Positions 15,810-23,416 of a DNA stretch of 31,121 nucleotides are shown here, piece by piece. Where the stretch lies: positions 1-31,121 of the forward strand of contig JAVVEZ010000040.1 of the NCBI GenBank assembly GCA_032250895.1, in the 5' to 3' direction. The number at the start of each line of letters is the position of its first letter. The stretch's first letter is position 1. The position numbers and the translations under genes are program-made. Below the pieces are notes generated by a model, which searched no databases, had not been told where the DNA came from, and was given only the letters and a program-made list of their open reading frames with translations. The stretch is from JAVVEZ01 sp032250895 (GTDB lineage: Bacteria; Pseudomonadota; Gammaproteobacteria; Pseudomonadales; Pseudohongiellaceae).

Positions 15810-16830
15810 TGGAGCAGTTGGCCTGCAGGAAGTCGGCGTAGGCGATAATGCTCTGCTGGTGAACAGAGGCAAGGTGCTCGTCAGGGATGATCGTGGTATG
15901 AAAGGTCCTGCCGGCGGCAATGGTGTAGCCGGGGAAATAGCTGTCCTTCCAGGCCCTTATCCTGGGATCCTGCGCGCCGCTGAAAGAGTCCTGGTCGTCG
16001 AATGAAGGAAGCAATTTCCCATCCCTGACGGCCCGCAACAAACTTGCCGGAGCCTTCGCTCTGCTCAAGGCCTGATAATGAGTGGCCAGGGCGTCTGGGG
16101 TATAGACCAGCAGGCAGCTTTTTTCTCCTTTGGCGTCTACCATCAGAAAGCCGGCGTGAGGTGTGTCAATCATGTAGTATTCCACGCACTGCAGTTTGGC
16201 TCGCAGCTCCTTGAAAAACGTCTGAAAGTCGGCGTCTATCAGGAAGGCATCATGATTATTGGCCAGAATGGGATCCGTGATCAGTTTGTAACTGCTGCTG
16301 AAATACTGTTCCTGGAAACAGGCGATGGCTGAATTCAGGCGGGTTTTGAGCCTCGGGTCATGTTTGTCGATAAACTGATCGATCAATTGCTTGTTGAAAG
16401 CCGTGACGGCAAGTTCCATGTCCGCCTGCCCGGTCAGCAATATCTTTTTGATATAGGGATTCTTCACTGACATCAGAAATTCAAGACCGTTCATTTCCGG
16501 CATCGAGTAGTCGACGATCACCGTTGAACAGGTCTGAAAACGGGCACCGTTGAGCACTTCGAGATGTATTTTATTGATGTCGATATGAGAGAGCGCGTCA
16601 GATTCGGCCGGCCCGGTTTTATAACTGCTGTAGCAGCGTTGCAGAAATTGCACCTGTTGGTGGGCGCTATTGACATATTCGAGTGCGCTGTGGGCCGATT
16701 GAAACAGCTTGTAACTGAGATCACGTCTAAGCATCAGACTGACGCCCTCGAGGAAGTCCGGGTCGTCGTCAAGCAGGACAACCTGGGTGGGGAAGTAAAA
16801 AGGATGTCCGACTTTTATATTTGATTCCAA
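15790..16830 (-). CDS. LqsR-like response regulator with unknown output domain (RR2)
   Basis: A 346-residue regulator that starts at TTG 16830, with GGAG 9 nt upstream. The receiver is elongated: acidic DDD (21-23), then about 45 extra residues (54-100) between the second and third strands. Then follow D107 in VIVDYSMPEMNG, T133 in LLTGQAD, and K156. The insertion, the total length and the phospho-Asp position recall Legionella LqsR. The C-terminal 180 residues (EYYMIDTPHAGFLMVDAKG, then YTIAAGRTFHTTIIPDE) match no DNA-binding fold I know. It lies 20 nt after the Smp/pseudo-cyclase gene and is the last gene of the epmB-fimX-like minus-strand series, while overlapping HK2 tail to tail. The LqsR likeness is from memory of architecture, not from an alignment. 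Confidence 0.7.
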   Translation of the reverse strand: MESNIKVGHPFYFPTQVVLLDDDPDFLEGVSLMLRRDLSYKLFQSAHSALEYVNSAHQQVQFLQRCYSSYKTGPAESDALSHIDINKIHLEVLNGARFQTCSTVIVDYSMPEMNGLEFLMSVKNPYIKKILLTGQADMELAVTAFNKQLIDQFIDKHDPRLKTRLNSAIACFQEQYFSSSYKLITDPILANNHDAFLIDADFQTFFKELRAKLQCVEYYMIDTPHAGFLMVDAKGEKSCLLVYTPDALATHYQALSRAKAPASLLRAVRDGKLLPSFDDQDSFSGAQDPRIRAWKDSYFPGYTIAAGRTFHTTIIPDEHLASVHQQSIIAYADFLQANCSINEVVH

Positions 16831-16850
16831 TGCTGGCTGCTCCAGGTTGT

Positions 16851-18302
16851 TCAGTGCTGATTTTCGTTCAAATCCGTTTTATTGGGTGGATGACCGGATG
16901 CGCGATCAGGCCTGTCGTCAGAATCCGCTTCAGCAAAGCTGTCGGGGCCGCGGTCCTGGTATCGGGCCAGGATGTGCCGGGCCTGGCGTTCGAGTAATTC
17001 CTGATAGGCGCTCGTGTTGTCATCGTTGAGAATATAGGCTATTGAAGCGGTGTTGTCAGGTGGCAAGGTGATTTCAACGCTGTTCCGGGTGTGCAGTCGT
17101 TCTTCCGCCCCGGCGTGCAGGAAGGTGGCTTCACTGATCAGCACCTGAGCGGGCCTGGATAGTTCGCTGAGATGGCGGCTGATGGCTGTGGTTTTGCCCA
17201 GGATGAGTTCCGGCCTGGAGCCGCCCTCAGAGGGAGAGAAGATAAAAATGTCGCCGGTATGTATGCCCAACCTGAAATCCAGTGACTGGGCGCCCTCGGC
17301 ATGATGCCGCCGCTTGATTTTCTGTATCAGTTTGAGAAATAACTGGGCGCAGCAGACGGCATTGAAAGCAAAATCCCCGGACGCGTGCTGTGCTTCGAAT
17401 GTGAGCAGCACCGCAGCGCCGGAGAGATGCTGGATATGACCGCCGTAGAGCCTGCCGGCCTGCTGGATGATCAGATAAAACTCGTTGAGCAGCTCGTCCA
17501 GTGTGCGGGGATGCAGCAGCTCAATGACGGTGTTCATATCGGTGACCGTGATGACCAGGACACTGGCTTGTCGCCGCAGAGGCAGGTCCATGGCATTTTC
17601 CCCAGGCTCCGGGCTCAGATAGGCCGCTTCCTGGCTCAGTTGGGGCATGAGCTCGTCTGCGGCTCTTTGCAGTTGGGCGATTTCATCGCTGCGGCCAGGG
17701 TCGATCTGGATCTTGGCATCTGCCGGGTGCTGCAAGGCCTCAAGCAGGTTCAGCAATGGGGATGTCAGATGGTGGCCAAGAGCATGAGAAGCGGTAACTG
17801 CCAACACCAGGCCAAGTCCCAGAATGAACCAGAAATACCGGAAAGTGCGTTGGAGATTTCGTTCTATTCCGGTGATATCGAGATTCAGACGAACCGTTCC
17901 GGCAATGGAATCCTGCAGGGATATCTGAGCGGTATAGGATGCATTGATGATGCCGGCCGTCGAGGTCTCGGGGACCAGCCTGCCTGAGGATGCCAGTAAG
18001 CCGCCATCCACGTCATAGATGGCGACACTGAGGATATGCGGGTTGCGGGCCAACTGGTTGAGCACGACATTGAGGCTGAGCTGATCACCGGCGAGCACCA
18101 GTTCTGTGACCGAATCGGCTGTCTGTTGCGCCAGGGTGTCACCCAGACTGTCGGATTGCAGTTGCAGGGTCTGCTGTAACTGATCTCGGGCCAACAACCA
18201 GAAAGCCGTCAGTATCAGCAATACCAACACGCAGAGAGTCAGCGCAATCTTGTGGCTGATTTTAAACCTGGGTCCGGATTCGACCGGCGTTTCTGCAGGC
18301 AT
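16851..18302 (-). CDS. Smp-like sensor with degenerate class III cyclase domain
   Basis: A 483-residue membrane protein. TM1 is at residues 18-38. A periplasmic segment resembling the Smp/YtjB family follows (ADSVTELVLAGDQLSLNVVL, then IYDVDGGLLASSG), then TM2 (156-172) and a HAMP-like linker (LTSPLLNLLEAL...DEIAQLQRAADEL). Residues 247-390 carry a nucleotide-cyclase fold: VTDM (first metal Asp, D255), LGIHTGDIF (345-353) and QVLISEATF. The second metal Asp is missing (SGAAVLL, Ala296 where Asp is expected). The substrate Asn/Arg region is altered (LGKTTAISRHL), so catalysis is unlikely. The C-terminal tail is polar. It lies 54 nt after the fimX-like gene and 20 nt before RR2. I infer a signalling adaptor rather than a cyclase. 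Confidence 0.7.
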   Translation of the reverse strand: MPAETPVESGPRFKISHKIALTLCVLVLLILTAFWLLARDQLQQTLQLQSDSLGDTLAQQTADSVTELVLAGDQLSLNVVLNQLARNPHILSVAIYDVDGGLLASSGRLVPETSTAGIINASYTAQISLQDSIAGTVRLNLDITGIERNLQRTFRYFWFILGLGLVLAVTASHALGHHLTSPLLNLLEALQHPADAKIQIDPGRSDEIAQLQRAADELMPQLSQEAAYLSPEPGENAMDLPLRRQASVLVITVTDMNTVIELLHPRTLDELLNEFYLIIQQAGRLYGGHIQHLSGAAVLLTFEAQHASGDFAFNAVCCAQLFLKLIQKIKRRHHAEGAQSLDFRLGIHTGDIFIFSPSEGGSRPELILGKTTAISRHLSELSRPAQVLISEATFLHAGAEERLHTRNSVEITLPPDNTASIAYILNDDNTSAYQELLERQARHILARYQDRGPDSFAEADSDDRPDRASGHPPNKTDLNENQH

Positions 18303-18356
18303 GAGCTTTGGGTCTCGTTGATCAGGATTTAGAGGCTGGGAGTCTGGCGAGGCGGG

Positions 18357-20477
18357 TCATGATGGATTGAAAGCCGCCAGGGTGATTTCCTGTTCATGGA
18401 AGAATTCATAGTCCATTTCCTGAGTCGGGCCTTGCAGACAATAACCCTGGACAAAATCCACACCCAGTTCCCAGAGCACCGGCACCACGTCCATATCCTC
18501 CACCCTGGGGGCCACCACCTTGAGTTCGTATTCATGCAGCTGTTCAATCAGGCTGCGGACATTGTCTTTTTGCTGAGGGCTATAGAGAATATCCCGGAAA
18601 AGGTTTTCGTCCAGTTTCAAAAACGCGGGTCTGATGCCCGGTAAATGTTCAAAAGGACTGAGGGCGCTGCCAAAATGACCAATACTTTTTTTGATATTGA
18701 GTTCGTCGAGTCCCTGACAAAACGTGATGACATGTTCCGGTGAGTGGTAAAGGTTGATCTCGCTGAACTGACACACCAGCAGGTCGGTAGAGACGCGGGC
18801 CTTTTGCAGTTCCTCGCTCAGCCAGGGCAAAAAGGTTTTGCTTACCAGGGAATTGCTGGTGATGTTGACGATCAGCGTCAAATCCGGGTCCTTGTTGTTC
18901 TTGAGCAGGGTCAGTACCTGGGCAATGATCACGCGGTCGAGTTTTTCGCCCAGACCCATCAGGTTGGCAGCCGGCAAAAAAACCTCGGGGCGTATTTCGT
19001 TGCCTTCTGTATCCAGCATTCTGGACAGCACTTCATAACCATGTGGGCCTCTGTCGTTGAGGCTGACAATGGGCTGGAACAATAATGTGAAGAGCCCGGC
19101 ATCCAGTGCTTTTTGCAGGTACAGGGCAATCTCGCTGACATCCGGGTCGGGAGATTCGCCGATACGGAATTCCCCGGAGCCGGATGTTGGGTATTGCTGG
19201 GCGATCTCCCTGCTGCTGTGCAGAAGGTTGGCTCGGGCCCGGGCCAGAAGGTCGGTGGCATCCAGTGCATTGCCATTGATGGCGGCGATACCCACCGAAC
19301 AGCTCAATTGCAAGGCAGGCAGGGGAGTCGATGTGAGCTGGTTGGTGACCTGACTGGTAATATGGGCGCTGAGCTGAAGTGCTTCCTCGGGTTTGCTGTC
19401 ATGGAGGATGAGGCCGAACTCAAAGCGATCGAGGCGTCCTGCCGTGAATGTCTTCTTGATTGCCTGTTGCAGAAAGCGGCTGATATCGATCAACACCATA
19501 TTGGCCTGGGATTTGCCGATGGCCGATTCGATATCGACAAACTGCTTGATTCTGACGAGCAGCAGGGAACTGTGAATATTTTGTCTGATGGCGGTACCGA
19601 TGGCACTTTCCAGCGTCGTGCTGAAGCGCTCCCGATTCTGGAGCCGGGTCAACAGGTCCCGGTGAAGAATATTGTCAGCCTGTGCCGAGTAGGCACTGTT
19701 GCCTGCTGCCGGCTTGACGGCCAGTTGGAGAGTGGCCTGGTCATTGTGCAGCACCGGCGTAAACACAAAGTCTGCCGGGAACGGCGTATCATCGAGCGTT
19801 TTCGCCTCCAGGCTGATTCGGGTTTCACTGTTGACGGGACGACTCAGCAGATCTTTCAGCTTGCGAGCATCGCGCTGAGAAACCAGATCCAGCAGGGGGG
19901 TCTTGAGCAGCGTGTCGCCATCGTCATGGCCAAACAGCCTCAGATAGCCGGGATTGCAGTAAACGTGCATGCCCTCATGAATATAGCTGAAAGCATCCAT
20001 GGTGCTGTTCAACAGGAGCTGATGACGTTGTTCGAGTTCGCGGTAGGCGAGTTGCTGTCTGCGCTGCTTCCTTGCTTCCCGGTAGAGTGATATTTCGCGC
20101 TTCATGCGCAGCAGCAAGCGCTCATCCTCGTTTTCAACCAGCGCCTCACAGGCCCCCAGGGCGAGGATCTGCGCCGGGTTCTCGGCAGAATTTTCAAGAC
20201 CAATGAAAATCAGGGGGGTATCACATTCCATGCGGTCGCGCAGCTTGAGGACATCGCCTGCTTTCAGGCTGGCATCGCCCTCGTAACAGACCAGCATGTC
20301 CCAGGTTCCGGTCTCGAGCTGCGCCTTGACTTCCGCCAGAGTGCTGACGCCTTTGGCACGAGTGGCAAGGCCCTCGTTGCGCAATGCACTCAAGAGCTGA
20401 TTTGCCACTGCATGCTGCTCGGCAATGATCAGGAGCTGAATTATCCCATCGTCAGGCATAAAAGGAATTTCTGGCAT
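18357..20477 (-). CDS. fimX: FimX-like degenerate GGDEF/EAL c-di-GMP protein
   Basis: In Pseudomonas and Xanthomonas, FimX is a c-di-GMP receptor that controls type IV pilus assembly from the cell pole. The 706-residue product has the same order. First comes a receiver-like domain without a phospho-Asp (about 12-130, MLVCYEG where the Asp should be), then a PAS domain (145-260). A GGDEF domain follows with the signature degraded to DRFEF (350-354), and then an EAL domain (445-700). The latter has EVL (482-484), but DDFG is replaced by GHFG (600-603) and the late catalytic Glu by Pro (VVAPRVED). Both enzymatic activities should therefore be lost, leaving nucleotide binding. The start at 20477 avoids overlap with epmB but lacks a clear ribosome binding site; an ATG at 20459 is an alternative. 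No pilus genes are in the window. Confidence 0.83.
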   Translation of the reverse strand: MPEIPFMPDDGIIQLLIIAEQHAVANQLLSALRNEGLATRAKGVSTLAEVKAQLETGTWDMLVCYEGDASLKAGDVLKLRDRMECDTPLIFIGLENSAENPAQILALGACEALVENEDERLLLRMKREISLYREARKQRRQQLAYRELEQRHQLLLNSTMDAFSYIHEGMHVYCNPGYLRLFGHDDGDTLLKTPLLDLVSQRDARKLKDLLSRPVNSETRISLEAKTLDDTPFPADFVFTPVLHNDQATLQLAVKPAAGNSAYSAQADNILHRDLLTRLQNRERFSTTLESAIGTAIRQNIHSSLLLVRIKQFVDIESAIGKSQANMVLIDISRFLQQAIKKTFTAGRLDRFEFGLILHDSKPEEALQLSAHITSQVTNQLTSTPLPALQLSCSVGIAAINGNALDATDLLARARANLLHSSREIAQQYPTSGSGEFRIGESPDPDVSEIALYLQKALDAGLFTLLFQPIVSLNDRGPHGYEVLSRMLDTEGNEIRPEVFLPAANLMGLGEKLDRVIIAQVLTLLKNNKDPDLTLIVNITSNSLVSKTFLPWLSEELQKARVSTDLLVCQFSEINLYHSPEHVITFCQGLDELNIKKSIGHFGSALSPFEHLPGIRPAFLKLDENLFRDILYSPQQKDNVRSLIEQLHEYELKVVAPRVEDMDVVPVLWELGVDFVQGYCLQGPTQEMDYEFFHEQEITLAAFNPS

Positions 20478-20526
20478 GTTGGCAGTCAGTGATAGCGGGG
20501 GAGTATAACGCCTGCATGGGAAAATA

Positions 20527-21564
20527 TTAAAACTCTGTTGCCGGGGTGGGACCTTCATCAATATTGACGGGCGTCTTTGAGGGGTTTCCGGCAATTTCGC
20601 GGACCAGCCGCGGTACCAGATAACCCGGCAGCCGGGTTTGCAACGCCCGGATAAGCTCCCGGGCCCGGGCCTCGCTTACGTCAAAGTGAACGGCCCCCTG
20701 AACCTTGTCCAGGAGGTGCAGGTAATAAGGCAGAACACCTGCGGCCATCAGGCTTTCGCTCAGTGTGATCAGGGCTTCTGTGCTGTCATTGATGCCCTTG
20801 AGCAGCACGCTCTGGTTAAGCAGGGTGGCACCGCTGTCGCGCAGGCGGGAGCAGGCTCTTGTCACGGCGTCATCGAGTTCATTGGCGTGATTGCAGTGGA
20901 TCACCACCACTTTTTGCAGGCGGCTCGCACTGAGCCAGGCACCCAGTTCCGGCGTGATTCGCTGTGGAATCATAATGGGCAGACGGGTATGAATGCGCAG
21001 TCTTCTAAGATGCCGGATATCTTCGAGTTCGCCGACCAGCCATTGCAGATGGCGATCCGATGCCGCCAGAGGGTCTCCCCCGCTCAGGATGATCTCTTCG
21101 ATGCTGTCGTCAGCGGCGAGATACTCAAGTGCCTGCCGCCATTGCCTGCGGCCCGGATTATTGTCGTCATACGGAAAATGCCGACGAAAACAGTAACGGC
21201 AGTGAATGGCGCAGCTGGAAGTGACAATCAGCAGAGCGCGGCCATGATATTTGTGCAGCAGGCCCTGTTGCGGATTGACCAGACTCTCTCCCAGGGGATC
21301 CAGACTGAAACCCGGGGAAGGGAGCATCTCTGTCGTGACTGGCAGTACTTGTCTGAGCAGGGGGTCGTGCGGGTCACCGGGTTTGATCCGGGCCAGATAC
21401 GGCCGTGGCACCCGCAGGGGGAAATTGCGCACGGCGTCCAGACTCAGGCCGCACATGTCCGCGTTCAAGTCAAGCAGGCGCAGCAGTTCAAGCGGGTCGG
21501 TAAGCAGATCGCTCAGCACTTCCTGCCAGCCGGGTTCCGTTGTCAGCATCAGAGGTTTCAGCAT
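20527..21564 (-). CDS. epmB: EF-P-(R)-beta-lysine pathway lysine 2,3-aminomutase
   Basis: EpmB is a radical-SAM, PLP-dependent enzyme that converts L-lysine to (R)-beta-lysine for attachment to EF-P. The 345-residue product is typical in length (E. coli YjeK 342). The iron-sulfur motif CAIHCRYCFRRHF gives C118, C122 and C125. ILSGGDPLAASD, the IHTRLPIMIPQRIT strand and VIHCNHANE are conserved in the aminomutase family. HLLDKVQGAVHFDV near the end contains the Lys region expected for PLP binding. It is divergent from efp (179-nt spacer), as in many gammaproteobacteria. Downstream on the same strand, after 49 nt, is the fimX-like gene, so read-through is possible. Confidence 0.93.
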   Translation of the reverse strand: MLKPLMLTTEPGWQEVLSDLLTDPLELLRLLDLNADMCGLSLDAVRNFPLRVPRPYLARIKPGDPHDPLLRQVLPVTTEMLPSPGFSLDPLGESLVNPQQGLLHKYHGRALLIVTSSCAIHCRYCFRRHFPYDDNNPGRRQWRQALEYLAADDSIEEIILSGGDPLAASDRHLQWLVGELEDIRHLRRLRIHTRLPIMIPQRITPELGAWLSASRLQKVVVIHCNHANELDDAVTRACSRLRDSGATLLNQSVLLKGINDSTEALITLSESLMAAGVLPYYLHLLDKVQGAVHFDVSEARARELIRALQTRLPGYLVPRLVREIAGNPSKTPVNIDEGPTPATEF

Positions 21565-21743
21565 CGCGCCATACTATCCAAGTCGGAGTGACTTATAAAC
21601 TACAGAGCGCCATTACAGGAAACATCGGGAGTGGGCCGCCAGCATCTTGCGCCGACGCCTTCCTGATAATGTGGCACCGAAGGCCCGGCACGAGTATCAT
21701 TCGCCCTCACTGAATTCGCCACAGGCTAATGATGAGGTAGATA

Positions 21744-22316
21744 ATGGCAACGTATTCAACCAATGAATTCAAGTCCGGTTTAAAGGTGCTGCTCGATGGG
21801 GACCCTTGTTCCATTCTTGAAAATGAGTTTGTAAAACCGGGAAAGGGTCAGGCCTTCAACCGCGTCAGGCTGCGCAATTTGCTCAATGGCCGGGTTTGGG
21901 AGCGTACCTTTAAATCGGGTGAGAGCCTGGAAGCGGCCGATGTCATCGACGGCGAAATGGAGTACCTCTACAACGATGGAGAGTTCTGGCATTTCATGAA
22001 AACCGACGGCAGTTATGAACAGGTGGCCGCCGACAGAAAAGCGGTGGAGGATGCCCTGGACTGGCTGAAGGAGCAGTACGTCTATACGGTGACGGTCTGG
22101 AATGAAAGCCCGATTGCGGTGACGCCCCCCAATTTTGTCGAAATGGAAGTGATTGAAACCGATCCCGGCCTCAGAGGCGATACCGCTCAGGGTGGCACCA
22201 AGCCGGCCAAGCTCAGTTCCGGCGCCGTGGTCAAGGTGCCTCTTTTTATCGAAGTGGGGGAGGTGCTGCGCGTGGATACCCGCACGGGTGAATACCAGAG
22301 CCGTGCCAAGCAGTAA
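21744..22316 (+). CDS. efp: Translation elongation factor P
   Basis: EF-P relieves ribosome stalling at polyproline stretches. The 190-residue protein has the three beta-barrel domains of the family. The modified loop reads FVKPGKGQ with K34 at the tip, the lysine that receives beta-lysine. This distinguishes it from the Arg32-type EF-P of Pseudomonas, which is rhamnosylated. The GDTAQGGTKPAKLSSGA signature of domain III is present, and the protein ends GEYQSRAKQ. ATG 21744 has GAGG 6 nt upstream. It sits between its two modifying enzymes, epmB (divergent) and epmA (57 nt downstream). Confidence 0.97.
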   Translation: MATYSTNEFKSGLKVLLDGDPCSILENEFVKPGKGQAFNRVRLRNLLNGRVWERTFKSGESLEAADVIDGEMEYLYNDGEFWHFMKTDGSYEQVAADRKAVEDALDWLKEQYVYTVTVWNESPIAVTPPNFVEMEVIETDPGLRGDTAQGGTKPAKLSSGAVVKVPLFIEVGEVLRVDTRTGEYQSRAKQ

Positions 22317-22373
22317 GCGCTATCGGCAAGTTTCTATCCGCTTGGGCCCCGGCCCGGTTTAAGGACCTGCGCC

Positions 22374-23342
22374 ATGGGCAAACAGACCTGGCAAGCCACC
22401 GCAAGCATGGAGATGCTTCAGGCAAGAGCCCTGCTCTATAGCCGCATTCGCCATTTTTTTGCCTGTCGTGGCGTGCTGGAAGTGGAAACCCCGCTGCTCT
22501 CCCATGCCAGTGGCAGCGATCCGAATATAAACCCGATTGTCAGCCATTGCGGAAATTCCGGCATGAGCGACATCAGGCCCATGTTTTTGCAGACCTCCCC
22601 CGAATTTGCGATGAAACGCCTGCTGGCGGCAGGCAGTGGCCCTGTTTTTCAGATCTGCAAGGCTTTTCGTGATGGTGAGGCCGGCAGTCGGCACAATCCG
22701 GAATTCACGCTGCTGGAGTGGTACCGTCCCGGGTATGACCATGTTCAGCTGATGGATGAGGTGGAGGCGCTGGTGACCGGGATTCTGGATATGGGCAGCA
22801 TCGAGCGCCTTGCCTACCGGGATCTGTTTGTCCGTTATCTCGGCATCGATCCCCATACGGCGCCGACGGCCGAGCTCAAGGCACTGGCAGACAGACATAT
22901 CAATAGTGTGCTGACCACGGAAGACCGGGATGTGTGGCTGGACCTGTTGTTTTCCCATCTGGTCGAACCACAATTGAGCACGGCCTGTTTCATTTATGAC
23001 TATCCCGTTTCGCAGGCGGCCCTGGCCCGGGTAGAGACCGATGCCAGCGGCACCCCGGTGGCCCGGCGTTTTGAGCTGGTTGTCGAGGGTATGGAACTGG
23101 CCAACGGGTATTTTGAACTGACCGACCCGGCAGAACAGCAGGCCCGCTTTGCAGACGACCAGTTGGTCCGTCAGCAGCGGGGCCTGCCACAATATCCTCT
23201 TGACCAGCATTTTTTGGCGGCACTCGCGAGCGGCTTGCCGTCCTGCGCCGGCGTGGCGCTGGGGCTTGACCGCCTGCTGATGCTTGCCGAAGGATGCAAG
23301 TCGATACAGGAGGTGCTTGCCTTCCCGATGGACAGGGCCTGA
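22374..23342 (+). CDS. epmA: EF-P--(R)-beta-lysine ligase
   Basis: EpmA (PoxA/GenX/YjeA) is a truncated class II lysyl-tRNA synthetase paralogue. It activates (R)-beta-lysine and transfers it to K34 of EF-P rather than to tRNA. The 322 residues (E. coli 325) comprise only the catalytic core, with no anticodon-binding domain. Motifs: ETPLLSHASGSDPNI, LQTSPEFAMKRLLAAG, motif 2 (ICKAFRDGEAGSRHNPEFTLLEWYR), ELANGYFELTD, and motif 3 (GVALGLDRLLML). ATG 22374 is preceded by AAGGA (22361-22365) at 8 nt. With epmB and efp, all genes needed for beta-lysylation are together; the hydroxylase epmC is not in this window. Confidence 0.95.
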   Translation: MGKQTWQATASMEMLQARALLYSRIRHFFACRGVLEVETPLLSHASGSDPNINPIVSHCGNSGMSDIRPMFLQTSPEFAMKRLLAAGSGPVFQICKAFRDGEAGSRHNPEFTLLEWYRPGYDHVQLMDEVEALVTGILDMGSIERLAYRDLFVRYLGIDPHTAPTAELKALADRHINSVLTTEDRDVWLDLLFSHLVEPQLSTACFIYDYPVSQAALARVETDASGTPVARRFELVVEGMELANGYFELTDPAEQQARFADDQLVRQQRGLPQYPLDQHFLAALASGLPSCAGVALGLDRLLMLAEGCKSIQEVLAFPMDRA

Positions 23343-23356
23343 TGTCATGACTGGAT

Positions 23357-23399
23357 TGCCGCTACGGTGGTGATTCATACCGGTGGGCAGGTAGCGGCA
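23357..23399. terminator. Inverted repeat between convergent epmA and psd
   Basis: TGCCGCTAC (23357-23365) and GTAGCGGCA (23391-23399) form a perfect 9-bp stem, with a 25-nt loop that can itself pair GGT with ACC. It lies 15 nt after the epmA stop and 18 nt beyond the psd stop, so it could end transcription from both sides. There is no T-run on either strand, so termination would be factor-assisted; a protein-binding palindrome is the alternative. Confidence 0.45.
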
Positions 23400-23416
23400 T
23401 CGTCGCCACTTCCGGG

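Noticed and set aside
1825..18302. Functional cAMP circuit between cpdA and the cyclase-like protein
   Set aside because: The cyclase domain lacks key catalytic residues and the genes are about 14 kb apart on opposite strands.
20478..20594. Upstream extension of the fimX-like gene
   Set aside because: It would overlap the end of epmB and the added residues (PPRQQSFNIFPCRRYTPP) do not look like a domain.
21565..21743. Promoter elements in the epmB/efp divergent spacer
   Set aside because: Several AT-rich hexamers are present, including AAGTC/GACTT around GGAGT, but none pairs with a convincing -35, so no specific site is annotated.
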